Part shown: positions 1 through 7,305 of the stretch, piece after piece | How positions within the stretch are numbered: position 1 is the first letter of the stretch | How the letters are laid out: the number at the start of each line of letters is the position of its first letter | DNA from: Clostridium sp. | Lineage (GTDB): Bacteria > Bacillota > Clostridia > Lachnospirales > Lachnospiraceae | Assembly (NCBI GenBank): GCA_023664325.1 | Contig: JAMPFS010000030.1 | Location: 1-40,311, forward strand | DNA length: 40,311 bases | Direction of reading: 5' to 3' | Position numbers and translations under genes: made by a program | Notes under the pieces: generated by a model | The model's database searches: none | Told to the model about the DNA's origin: nothing | The model's input: only the letters and a program-made list of their open reading frames with translations

Positions 1-186
1 TAGCACTGCGGGAAGGTTTACTCACTTTTACATTGCAATTTGCGGAAACTCAAGCGATAAATAACTGTTACTGCAATATGCTGATATTTTACCGGATTAA
101 CATAATATTATTTGTATAATGTTACATAATGTGCCATGAATTTCACAAAAGTATTGGAAAATATAGGAAAAAGTTTAATTTAGAGG

Positions 187-215
187 TTGACATAAATGGT
201 AAGCTTTGTTATTAT
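187..215 (+). promoter_or_regulatory. Sigma-A promoter of the NlpC/P60 gene
   Basis: A consensus -35 TTGACA (187-192) and a -10 TATTAT (210-215) are separated by exactly 17 bases. Transcription should begin near 222, about 60 bases before the chosen start codon. Positions 1-186 upstream are AT-rich and hold no gene I can support. Confidence 0.75.
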
Positions 216-232
216 TAACTTGTTGGTAACTT

Positions 233-249
233 TGTAACAATTTTGTAAC
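233..249 (+). promoter_or_regulatory. Candidate WalR (YycF) binding site
   Basis: Two TGTAAC hexamers (233-238 and 244-249) are separated by five bases. This matches the published Firmicute WalR box TGTWAH-N5-TGTWAH. The site lies just downstream of the predicted transcription start, a position that would suit repression; WalR sites upstream usually activate. The gene it precedes encodes a secreted peptidoglycan hydrolase, the classic WalR target class. Assignment is by motif only; no walRK gene is in the window. Confidence 0.45.
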
Positions 250-281
250 AAATTTTTACGAGTGTGAAGAAGAGGTATAAT

Positions 282-1601
282 ATGAAAAAAAACATTGCAA
301 GATGTTCTGTATTAGCGGTGGCAGCTATGTCGCTTATGTTAGGTGGAACATCTTATAACACAAGTGTAAAGGATCAGGTAACAAAAGCTCCGGTTATTGT
401 TGGCAAGGCAATTGAGAACAGTGTTGCAGCCGCAGATGATTTATCAAAGGGAACTGCTGTGAAGAAGGAAGAAGCTGTTGTTGCTGAGAATACAGAAGCA
501 GTGGACAAGCCGGAGGCACAAGAGGAGGAGACTCCTGTATCATATGAAATTGAAGAAAAGGAACCTGAGGTTGAGAGTACACAGGTTGTGGCAAATATCG
601 ACAGTTATCTGAATATCCGTGCGGAAGCTTCTGAGGAAGCGGAAGTTGTCGGCAAGTTCTATACAGGTAATGTAGGCGATATTGTGGAAAAAGGAGATGA
701 ATGGTCTTTAGTATCTTCCGGTAATGCCCGTGGTTATGTAAAAAATGATTATTTACTGTTCGGCGCAGATGCCGCAAATTACATAGAGAATAATTGTGAC
801 CAGATCGCTAAGGTGACAGCGGAGACATTGAATGTACGCGCAGAAGAGTCTACGGAAAGCAAGGTTGTTTCCCAGTCGGATGAAGGAGATGCCTTTACGA
901 TTCTTGGCAAAGAAGGAGATTGGATTAAGGTTGCTGCTTCTGAGGATATGGTAGGATATGTAGTAAAGGATTATGTATATATTGATTATGTATATGAGAC
1001 TGCGGTGACGATTGAAGAGGAGCAGGCAGCGCTTGCAGCAGAGGAGGCGGCTTTGGAAGATACAGATTCGACAGATGCCGAGGCACCGGAAGCTCCTGCA
1101 ACAACCGAAGAGGCACCGAAGCAGGAGGAACCAACGACAGAAGCGCCAAAACCACAGGATACAGCACAGAAAGAAACGGTAGATTCGGTTGATGTAAGTG
1201 TTTCTGACCAGAGTTCATCTTCTGAGACAGTTAGTCAGGATTCCGTAAGCGCAACAGGTCAGCAGATTGCAGATTATGCGGTTCAGTTTGTAGGAAATCC
1301 TTATGTGTATGGTGGAACAAGCCTGACAAAGGGAGCTGATTGTTCCGGTTTTGTTCAGTCTGTATATAAGAATTTTGGATATACATTGCCAAGAGTTGCC
1401 GCAGACCAGGCAGGTGCCGGCAAGAAAGTAAGCACCAAGAATTTGCAGCCGGGCGATTTGTTATTCTATCATAATTATGGACATGTTGCGATCTATATTG
1501 GTGGTGGACAGGTTGTACATGCAAGCAATGAAAAGACGGGAATTAAGATTTCCAATTATGATTATTCGCCGATTAATAAGGCGGTTCGAATTGTAGAGTA
1601 G
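282..1601 (+). CDS. Secreted SH3b-SH3b-NlpC/P60 peptidoglycan endopeptidase
   Basis: This is a 439-residue exported protein that should cleave peptide stems of peptidoglycan, as known for NlpC/P60 enzymes. The N-terminus is a signal peptide (residues 1-25). An acidic stretch is followed by two SH3b wall-binding domains (about 97-161 and 170-235, each with an LN(I/V)RAE motif). A Pro/Glu/Thr-rich linker (about 250-325) leads to a C-terminal NlpC/P60 domain. The catalytic triad is visible: Cys354 in DCSGFV, His401 in GHVAIYIGGG and His413 in VVHAS. A GTG at 264 is in frame, but ATG 282 is better placed behind the GAAGAGG sequence and begins a typical signal peptide. The gene is monocistronic, between its own promoter and a strong terminator. 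No sortase motif is present, so wall retention probably relies on the SH3b domains. Confidence 0.92.
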   Translation: MKKNIARCSVLAVAAMSLMLGGTSYNTSVKDQVTKAPVIVGKAIENSVAAADDLSKGTAVKKEEAVVAENTEAVDKPEAQEEETPVSYEIEEKEPEVESTQVVANIDSYLNIRAEASEEAEVVGKFYTGNVGDIVEKGDEWSLVSSGNARGYVKNDYLLFGADAANYIENNCDQIAKVTAETLNVRAEESTESKVVSQSDEGDAFTILGKEGDWIKVAASEDMVGYVVKDYVYIDYVYETAVTIEEEQAALAAEEAALEDTDSTDAEAPEAPATTEEAPKQEEPTTEAPKPQDTAQKETVDSVDVSVSDQSSSSETVSQDSVSATGQQIADYAVQFVGNPYVYGGTSLTKGADCSGFVQSVYKNFGYTLPRVAADQAGAGKKVSTKNLQPGDLLFYHNYGHVAIYIGGGQVVHASNEKTGIKISNYDYSPINKAVRIVE

Positions 1602-1614
1602 TCAATGGACTTAG

Positions 1615-1643
1615 GGGCTATCAGGAAACTGATAGCCTTTTTT
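1615..1643 (+). terminator. Rho-independent terminator after the NlpC/P60 gene
   Basis: A perfect 9-bp stem (GGCTATCAG / CTGATAGCC) with a GAAA tetraloop is followed by six Ts. A weaker second hairpin (GGTTC/GAACC) with a T-rich tail follows at about 1656-1684. Confidence 0.9.
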
Positions 1644-1758
1644 AATGGGAAATAGGGGGTTCACAATGCGAACCTCTTTGTTGTTTTTGACCGGAACATT
1701 TTTCTTTCATGCCGGATGGAGCGATATCGATTTAAGGAAAAATATAGAAAAATGTCTA

Positions 1759-1786
1759 AAAATTTGAAAAAAACATTTCAAATTTT
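1759..1786. repeat. Perfect inverted repeat over the ppdK -35 region
   Basis: The arms AAAATTTGAAA (1759-1769) and TTTCAAATTTT (1776-1786) are perfect 11-bp complements around a 6-base spacer. The right arm covers the -35 hexamer of the ppdK promoter. The geometry suits an operator for a dimeric regulator, but I do not recognise the motif. There is no T-tract, and it lies upstream of the transcription start, so it is not a terminator of the ppdK transcript. Confidence 0.6.
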
Positions 1787-1805
1787 ATGTAATATATGCT
1801 ATAAT
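1777..1805 (+). promoter_or_regulatory. ppdK promoter with extended -10
   Basis: The -10 is consensus TATAAT (1800-1805), preceded by an extended TGC (1797-1799). The -35 at 17-base spacing is TTCAAA (1777-1782), which is weak and lies inside an inverted repeat, so activity may depend on the extended -10 and on a bound regulator. Confidence 0.65.
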
Positions 1806-1877
1806 AATTAACAGACTGCGGACAAGTTATTGAATTTGTCCTGGTAAATTATCAAACACTTAGGAGGTATGAAACAA

Positions 1878-4511
1878 ATGGCAAACAAATGGGTGTATAT
1901 GTTCAGTGAAGGTGACATGAGCATGCGCAATCTGCTTGGTGGTAAGGGTGCCAACCTTGCTGAGATGACCAGCATTGGTCTTCCGGTACCACAGGGATTT
2001 ACGATTACTACAGAGGCTTGTACACAGTATTATGAGGATGGCCGTAAGATTAATGATGAGATTATGGCACAGGCTATGGAAGGCGTTAAGAAGATGGAGG
2101 AGATCAACGGCAAGAAGTTCGGTGATCACGAAAATCCATTGTTGGTATCTGTTCGTTCCGGTGCCAGAGCATCTATGCCGGGTATGATGGATACTATTTT
2201 GAATTTAGGTTTGAATGATGAAGTAGTAGAAGCTATGATCGCTGGTAACTCAGATCCAAAGTTTGAGCGTTTTGTATATGATTCTTATAGACGTTTCATT
2301 CAGATGTTCTCTGATGTTGTTATGGAAGTTGGTAAGAAGTATTTCGAGCAGCTCATTGATAAGATGAAAGAGGAGAAGGGCGTTAAGTATGATGTAGAAC
2401 TTACTGCTGCTGACTTGAAGACATTGGCAGAGCAGTTTAAGGCGGAATACAAGAGCCAGTTAGGCACAGATTTCCCTTCTGATCCGGTAGAGCAGTTGAA
2501 GTTAGCGATTGAGGCTGTATTCCGTTCATGGGATAACCCACGTGCGAACGTATACAGAAGAGATAATGATATTCCTTATTCATGGGGTACTGCAGTAAAT
2601 GTAATGCCGATGGTATTCGGTAACTTAAATGATGAGTCTGGTACCGGTGTGGCATTTACCCGTGATCCGGCTACCGGTGAGAAGAAGCTTATGGGTGAGT
2701 TCCTTAAGAATGCACAGGGTGAGGACGTAGTTGCAGGTGTTCGTACACCAATGCCAATCGCACAGATGGAGCAGGAATTCCCAGAGGCATATGAAGAGTT
2801 TATTAAGGTTTGTGACATTCTTGAGAACCACTACCATGATATGCAGGATATGGAGTTCACGGTAGAGAACAAGAAGCTTTATATGTTACAGTGCCGTAAT
2901 GGTAAGAGAACGGCACAGGCAGCGCTTAAGATTGCATGTGACCTTGTTGATGAGGGACATAAGACAGAGGAAGAGGCAGTTGTTATGATTGATCCTCGTA
3001 ACCTGGATACCCTTCTTCATCCTCAGTTTGATGCAGCCGCTTTAAAGAGTGCGACACCGCTTGGAAAAGGACTTGGCGCTTCTCCTGGCGCAGCTTGTGG
3101 TAAGGTCGTATTTACCGCTGATGATGCAGTTGCATGGAAAGAAAAAGGAGAGAGAGTTGTATTGGTTCGTCTGGAGACATCTCCGGAAGATATTACCGGT
3201 ATGAAGGCTTCAGAAGGTATCCTGACCGTTCGTGGTGGTATGACATCACATGCTGCGGTAGTTGCCCGTGGTATGGGTACCTGCTGTGTATCTGGTTGTG
3301 GCGACATCAATATGGATGAGGAAAATAAGCAGTTTACATTAGCCGGCAAGACCTTTAAAGAAGGCGATTATATCTCAATTGATGGTACAACAGGTAACAT
3401 CTATGAAGGCGATATCAAAACAGTGGATGCTTCCATTGCCGGTGAGTTTGGCCGTGTTATGGCTTGGGCAGATAAGTATAGAAAGTTAAAGGTTCGTACC
3501 AATGCAGATACGCCTGCTGATACAGCAAAGGCTGTGGAGTTAGGCGCTGAGGGTATTGGACTTTGCCGTACCGAGCATATGTTCTTCGGTGAGGACAGAA
3601 TTCCGAAGTTCCGCCGTATGATTCTTTCTGATACCGTAGAGCAGAGAGAGGAAGCGCTGAAAGCAATCGGTGAGTTCCAGAAGGCTGACTTCAAGGCTAT
3701 GTACAAGACTCTTGATGGTATGCCGATGGTAGTTCGTTTCTTAGATCCACCGCTTCACGAGTTTGTTCCGACAGAGGAAGAGGATATTAAGGCTTTGGCA
3801 GCGGATATGGGAATTACCGTAGAAGAAGTGAAAGCAAAATGTGATTCTCTTCACGAGTTCAACCCTATGATGGGACATCGTGGATGCCGTCTTGCCGTAA
3901 CATATCCGGAAATCGCTAAGATGCAGACAAGAGCTGTTATGGAAGCTGCGATCGAGGTTGCTGAGGAGACCGGTAAGGCTATCGTTCCTGAAATTATGAT
4001 TCCGCTTGTTGGTGAGGAGAAAGAGCTTAAGTTTGTGAAGGATGTTGTTGTAGAGACAGCGGACTTAGTTAAGAAAGAGAAGAATTCTGATATCAAGTAT
4101 CAGGTAGGTACTATGATTGAGATTCCAAGAGCTGCGCTTACTGCTGACCAGATTGCAAAGGATGCTGAGTTCTTCTGCTTCGGTACGAATGACCTTACAC
4201 AGATGACATTTGGCTTCTCCCGTGATGATGCCGGTAAGTTCTTAGATTCTTACTATGATACAAAGATTTATGAGAATGATCCATTTGCAAAATTAGACCA
4301 GACTGGTGTTGGACAGTTGATTCAGATGGCTGTAGAGAAAGGTCGTTCTGTTCGTCCAAACCTTGAGTTAGGTATCTGTGGTGAGCATGGTGGAGATCCA
4401 TCTTCTATCGAGTTCTGCCATAAGGTAGGTCTTAATTATGTATCATGTTCTCCGTTCCGTGTACCGATTGCAAGATTAGCTGCTGCACAGGCTGCAATCA
4501 ATGATAAGTAG
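1878..4511 (+). CDS. ppdK: Pyruvate, phosphate dikinase
   Basis: PPDK reversibly interconverts pyruvate, ATP and phosphate with phosphoenolpyruvate, AMP and pyrophosphate. In clostridia it takes part in a pyrophosphate-linked glycolysis or in gluconeogenesis. The protein has 877 residues, the usual length. It begins MANKWVYMF and carries the N-terminal ATP-grasp motif GGKGANLAEM. The central swivelling domain has the phosphorylated His458 in GGMTSHAAVVARGMG. The C-terminal TIM barrel has catalytic Cys834 in GICGEHGGDP. ATG 1878 is chosen over ATG 1869, because AGGAGG (1862-1867) would sit only one base from the earlier codon and the family begins at MANKW. Consistently T/C-ending favoured codons suggest high expression. 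The gene stands alone with its own promoter and terminator. No regulatory-protein (PPDK kinase/phosphatase) gene is nearby. Confidence 0.97.
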   Translation: MANKWVYMFSEGDMSMRNLLGGKGANLAEMTSIGLPVPQGFTITTEACTQYYEDGRKINDEIMAQAMEGVKKMEEINGKKFGDHENPLLVSVRSGARASMPGMMDTILNLGLNDEVVEAMIAGNSDPKFERFVYDSYRRFIQMFSDVVMEVGKKYFEQLIDKMKEEKGVKYDVELTAADLKTLAEQFKAEYKSQLGTDFPSDPVEQLKLAIEAVFRSWDNPRANVYRRDNDIPYSWGTAVNVMPMVFGNLNDESGTGVAFTRDPATGEKKLMGEFLKNAQGEDVVAGVRTPMPIAQMEQEFPEAYEEFIKVCDILENHYHDMQDMEFTVENKKLYMLQCRNGKRTAQAALKIACDLVDEGHKTEEEAVVMIDPRNLDTLLHPQFDAAALKSATPLGKGLGASPGAACGKVVFTADDAVAWKEKGERVVLVRLETSPEDITGMKASEGILTVRGGMTSHAAVVARGMGTCCVSGCGDINMDEENKQFTLAGKTFKEGDYISIDGTTGNIYEGDIKTVDASIAGEFGRVMAWADKYRKLKVRTNADTPADTAKAVELGAEGIGLCRTEHMFFGEDRIPKFRRMILSDTVEQREEALKAIGEFQKADFKAMYKTLDGMPMVVRFLDPPLHEFVPTEEEDIKALAADMGITVEEVKAKCDSLHEFNPMMGHRGCRLAVTYPEIAKMQTRAVMEAAIEVAEETGKAIVPEIMIPLVGEEKELKFVKDVVVETADLVKKEKNSDIKYQVGTMIEIPRAALTADQIAKDAEFFCFGTNDLTQMTFGFSRDDAGKFLDSYYDTKIYENDPFAKLDQTGVGQLIQMAVEKGRSVRPNLELGICGEHGGDPSSIEFCHKVGLNYVSCSPFRVPIARLAAAQAAINDK

Positions 4512-4531
4512 GATTAGGAATTGAAATTATT

Positions 4532-4569
4532 AACTCCCCGTATATCATAATGATGTACGGGGAGTTTTT
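4532..4569 (+). terminator. Rho-independent terminator after ppdK
   Basis: The 11-bp arms AACTCCCCGTA (4532-4542) and TACGGGGAGTT (4556-4566) extend inward through a TATCAT/ATGATG pairing with one wobble, then five Ts. It ends just before an in-frame ATG at 4572, which argues against that ATG as the start of the next gene. Confidence 0.93.
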
Positions 4570-4673
4570 CTATGGTTTCCCGAAACACCTTTTATAAAAC
4601 CGCACATAAACTAATCAGTAAGGACAGAAACGGAATGTTCTGTGGAATTGGAACTTCCGGCAGGAGTGTTTAT

Positions 4674-5465
4674 TTGATAAATTGGTTTATTCATTTGCAC
4701 CCGGTTTGGCAGGGGCTGTCAGCCACATTATTTACTTATAGTGTTACCATGTTAGGGGCGGCATTGGTATTCTTTTTTAAATCGGTGAACCAGAAACTGA
4801 TGGATATTATGATGGGGTTTGCGGCAGGGGTTATGATTGCCGCTTCGTACTGGTCTTTGTTAAGTCCGGCGATTGAGCTTTCCAGGGAGTTTGGAAAAAA
4901 TCCGGCATTGCATGCAGCGGTCGGGTTTGCCTGCGGTGGGATCTTTATTATGCTGTCGGATTACCTGCTAAGCAGAAAAACATCATGTAAAGACAGAGGA
5001 GAGGGCTGGCTTCGATGTGTTCTGGTAAGCACCGCAGTTACGATGCATAACATACCGGAGGGGCTGGCTGTAGGTGTGGCATTTGGAAGCGCTGCTTCCT
5101 CAGGAGGCGAAGCATCCCTGGTAGGAGCTGTGATGCTGGCTGTGGGTATTGGCATACAAAATTTTCCGGAGGGAACCTGTGTCGCCATGCCATTAAGAAG
5201 AGAGGGGATGTCCAGGTTGAAAAGTTTTCTGATCGGACAGTCTTCCGGACTTGTGGAACCGATAGCAGGTGTGCTTGGAGTACTATTTGTGCTTAAAATA
5301 CAGATGATTCTGCCGTTTGTCTTATCTTTTTCTGCCGGGGCTATGATTTCCGTTGTTTGCTCAGAACTGGTGCCGGAATCTTTTCGGGATAACAAAATCC
5401 TTGCCACAGCCGGCGTTATGACCGGTTTTGTGGTTATGATGGTACTGGATGTACTGTTGGGATAG
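4674..5465 (+). CDS. ZIP-family divalent metal transporter
   Basis: This 263-residue polytopic membrane protein belongs to the ZIP family (ZupT/GufA-like), which moves Zn2+ and other divalent metals into the cytoplasm. About eight hydrophobic segments are visible. The two metal-site signatures are present: HNIPEG in TM4 (His125, Asn126, Glu129) and QNFPEG in TM5 (Gln162, Asn163, Glu166). Length matches ZupT-type proteins. I chose a TTG start at 4674: AGGAG (4662-4666) sits seven bases before it, and family members begin near this point. The frame stays open back to ATG 4572, but that codon touches the ppdK terminator and the extra 34 residues look unrelated to the family. A separate promoter between 4570 and 4660 is expected but I cannot point to a good one. 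Metal specificity cannot be told from sequence alone. Confidence 0.88.
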   Translation: MINWFIHLHPVWQGLSATLFTYSVTMLGAALVFFFKSVNQKLMDIMMGFAAGVMIAASYWSLLSPAIELSREFGKNPALHAAVGFACGGIFIMLSDYLLSRKTSCKDRGEGWLRCVLVSTAVTMHNIPEGLAVGVAFGSAASSGGEASLVGAVMLAVGIGIQNFPEGTCVAMPLRREGMSRLKSFLIGQSSGLVEPIAGVLGVLFVLKIQMILPFVLSFSAGAMISVVCSELVPESFRDNKILATAGVMTGFVVMMVLDVLLG

Positions 5466-5500
5466 GGAAATTCATAAATCATATGTTTTTTGTGAATGGA

Positions 5501-5529
5501 TTGACGATTTTTCGGATAATTGGTATACT
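5501..5529 (+). promoter_or_regulatory. purE promoter
   Basis: TTGACG (5501-5506), a 17-base spacer and TATACT (5524-5529) with an extended TGG. It lies 55 bases upstream of the chosen purE start. No purine riboswitch fits in the short leader. Confidence 0.75.
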
Positions 5530-5584
5530 AAGGAAACAGAGTTTACAATTACCGAACCGAATACATACAAGAAAGGATACGATT

Positions 5585-6073
5585 ATGAAGGCTGCAATTA
5601 TTATGGGTTCTACCAGTGATTTGGCTAAAGTGGAACCGGCTGTGGAGATTTTAAAAAAATATGGTGTTGGGGTAAATGTCAGATGCCTGTCTGCGCACAG
5701 GGCGCATGAAGGACTTTCTGAGTTTATTGAGGAGACAAATCATGATGGAACAGAGGTGATTATTACTGCTGCGGGGATGGCGGCTGCTTTGCCGGGCGTT
5801 GTTGCGTCCCAGACGGTTCTTCCGGTCATCGGCGTGCCTCTTTCCGGTTCTGTGTTAGACGGTATGGATGCCCTGATGTCTATTGTTCAGATGCCGTCCG
5901 GAATCCCGGTTGCCACGGTTGCAATTAACGGCAGCAAAAACGCTGCTTATCTGGCGCTTCAGATTATGGCAGTCAAACATGATGAGATTAGGGAAAAGCT
6001 TCTTGCGGAACGGAAAGGCATGGAAGAAGCTGCCATGAAAGCAAATGAAGAGGTAATTGCGAAGTTTCAGTAA
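5585..6073 (+). CDS. purE: N5-carboxyaminoimidazole ribonucleotide mutase, class I PurE
   Basis: PurE converts N5-CAIR to CAIR in de novo purine synthesis. The protein has 162 residues, the normal length for a class I PurE. It begins MKAAIIMGSTSDL, carries SAHRAHE around the active-site histidine, and has AAGMAAALPGVVA followed by the GVPLSGSVLDGMDALMSIVQ segment typical of the family. ATG 5585 is chosen over an upstream in-frame ATG at 5483: GAAAGGA (5571-5577) precedes it by seven bases, the promoter at 5501-5529 lies inside the longer frame, and family members start here. Class I PurE normally needs PurK to make N5-CAIR; no purK is in the window. The gene is convergent with purC, which catalyses the next pathway step. 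Confidence 0.96.
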   Translation: MKAAIIMGSTSDLAKVEPAVEILKKYGVGVNVRCLSAHRAHEGLSEFIEETNHDGTEVIITAAGMAAALPGVVASQTVLPVIGVPLSGSVLDGMDALMSIVQMPSGIPVATVAINGSKNAAYLALQIMAVKHDEIREKLLAERKGMEEAAMKANEEVIAKFQ

Positions 6074-6093
6074 AATATTGAAAGAGAAGTCCT

Positions 6094-6130
6094 AAAATGG
6101 CGGCGCAGCATAAAACTGTACCGCCATTTT
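6094..6130. terminator. Probable bidirectional terminator between purE and purC
   Basis: Perfect 10-bp arms AAAATGGCGG (6094-6103) and CCGCCATTTT (6121-6130) enclose a 17-base loop. Because A-runs and T-runs flank both sides, the hairpin can end transcription of purE and of convergent purC. The T-tracts are short (four), so efficiency is uncertain. Confidence 0.7.
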
Positions 6131-6163
6131 GCTGTCGGTAATGGAAAAACCGATCTGTTAAGC

Positions 6164-7039
6164 TTATCCTAATTTCTCACCGGTCAATAATTCATATGCT
6201 TCCAGATATTTTTCAATGGTTTTTTGGGCAATCTCTTCCGGAAGTTCCCAGTCGTGTGAGCCTTCGTTATCTTTTAACCAGTCACGGGCAAACTGCTTAT
6301 CAAAGGATGGCTGTCCGTGTCCGGGTTCATACCCCTGTGCAGGCCAGAAACGGGAAGAATCAGGGGTCAGCATTTCATCGCCTAAGACAATATTGCCATT
6401 TTCATCTAATCCAAATTCAAATTTGGTATCGGCAATGATGATTCCACGCTCGAAAGCGTAATCTGCACACTTCTTATATAAAGCGAGGGTGTAATCGCAT
6501 AGCTTTTGCGCATATTCCTGTCCTTTTCCCGGAAACTGTTTCTCTAATACTTCTATGCTTTGCTCAAAGGAAATGTTTTCGTCATGGTCGCCAATCTCAG
6601 CTTTGGTAGAAGGAGTATAGATTGGTTCGGGAAGTTTGTCGGATTCTTTTAAGCCTGCCGGCAATGTGATTCCGCAGACTGTGCCGTTTTTCCGGTAGCT
6701 TGCCCAGCCGCTGCCGGTGATATAACCGCGTACAATGCATTCCACAGGAAGCATTTGCAGCTTTTTGCACATCATGCTGTTGCCGTCATATTTTTCCTGC
6801 TGGAAAAACTCCGGCATATCCTTTACATTTGCGGAAATCATATGGTTCGGAAGGATATCAGAGGTCATATCAAACCAGAATTTTGACATCTGGGTTAAAA
6901 CGGTTCCCTTCTTATGTATAATATTTTTCAGGATGACATCAAAGCAGCTGATACGGTCTGTCGCAACCATAATCAGGCTGTCACCATTGTCATAAATTTC
7001 GCGTACTTTACCTTCCTTGATCGGTTTTGGTTCATTCAT
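6164..7039 (-). CDS. purC: Phosphoribosylaminoimidazole-succinocarboxamide synthase
   Basis: SAICAR synthase joins CAIR and aspartate using ATP, the step after PurE. The protein has 291 residues, matching the longer form of the family rather than the roughly 235-residue form. Recognisable segments are the N-terminal IKEGKVREIYD, ATDRISCFDV, the central VECIVRGYITGSGW, IADTKFEFG and DEMLTPDSSRFWP. The start ATG (7037-7039 on the complement) is preceded by GAGGT at good spacing. It is transcribed from its own promoter (7117-7145) divergently from the chemoreceptor gene and convergently with purE, so the two consecutive pathway steps are adjacent but not in one operon. Confidence 0.96.
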   Translation of the reverse strand: MNEPKPIKEGKVREIYDNGDSLIMVATDRISCFDVILKNIIHKKGTVLTQMSKFWFDMTSDILPNHMISANVKDMPEFFQQEKYDGNSMMCKKLQMLPVECIVRGYITGSGWASYRKNGTVCGITLPAGLKESDKLPEPIYTPSTKAEIGDHDENISFEQSIEVLEKQFPGKGQEYAQKLCDYTLALYKKCADYAFERGIIIADTKFEFGLDENGNIVLGDEMLTPDSSRFWPAQGYEPGHGQPSFDKQFARDWLKDNEGSHDWELPEEIAQKTIEKYLEAYELLTGEKLG

Positions 7040-7116
7040 TGTAAATACCTCGCAATCTGTATTTTTGAGAAAACCTGCGGCGATGAATGAAAAATGCCTG
7101 GCAGGATTTCTTGTTT

Positions 7117-7145
7117 AGCATAGTAGATTTTGTCTTAAAAATCAA
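7117..7145 (-). promoter_or_regulatory. purC promoter (minus strand)
   Basis: On the minus strand, TTGATT (7140-7145) and TATGCT (7117-7122) are separated by 17 bases. The leader to the purC start is about 70 bases and shows no clear riboswitch. Confidence 0.6.
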
Positions 7146-7213
7146 GAGTTAGAGAAAAATATTCCATGTGTTCCTGAAATATAAGTAAAAATATACAAAA
7201 TGGAAGCAAAATA

Positions 7214-7242
7214 TTGTATTATGTGCCAAAAAGTGTTATGAT
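7214..7242 (+). promoter_or_regulatory. Promoter of the chemoreceptor gene
   Basis: TTGTAT (7214-7219), 17 bases, TATGAT (7237-7242) with an extended TGT (7234-7236). A small hairpin AAGAC-AACG-GTCTT (7282-7295) lies just before the AGGAGG ribosome site. Confidence 0.6.
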
Positions 7243-7305
7243 AGTTCCTATACAAATATGAATTTTGGCAAAATATAAGGAAAGACAACGGTCTTAGGAG
7301 GGATA

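Noticed and set aside
1..64. Possible 3' end of an upstream gene (frame from base 2 ends at TAA 62-64).
   Set aside because: Two plus-strand frames are open for a short distance and neither shows a recognisable family. Too short to support.
394..1524. Minus-strand open frames inside the NlpC/P60 gene.
   Set aside because: They are Pro/Gln/Leu-rich shadows of the Glu-rich coding strand with no ribosome sites.
7243..7305. c-di-GMP riboswitch before the chemoreceptor.
   Set aside because: The 5' leader is about 60 bases, too short, and the conserved riboswitch core is absent.
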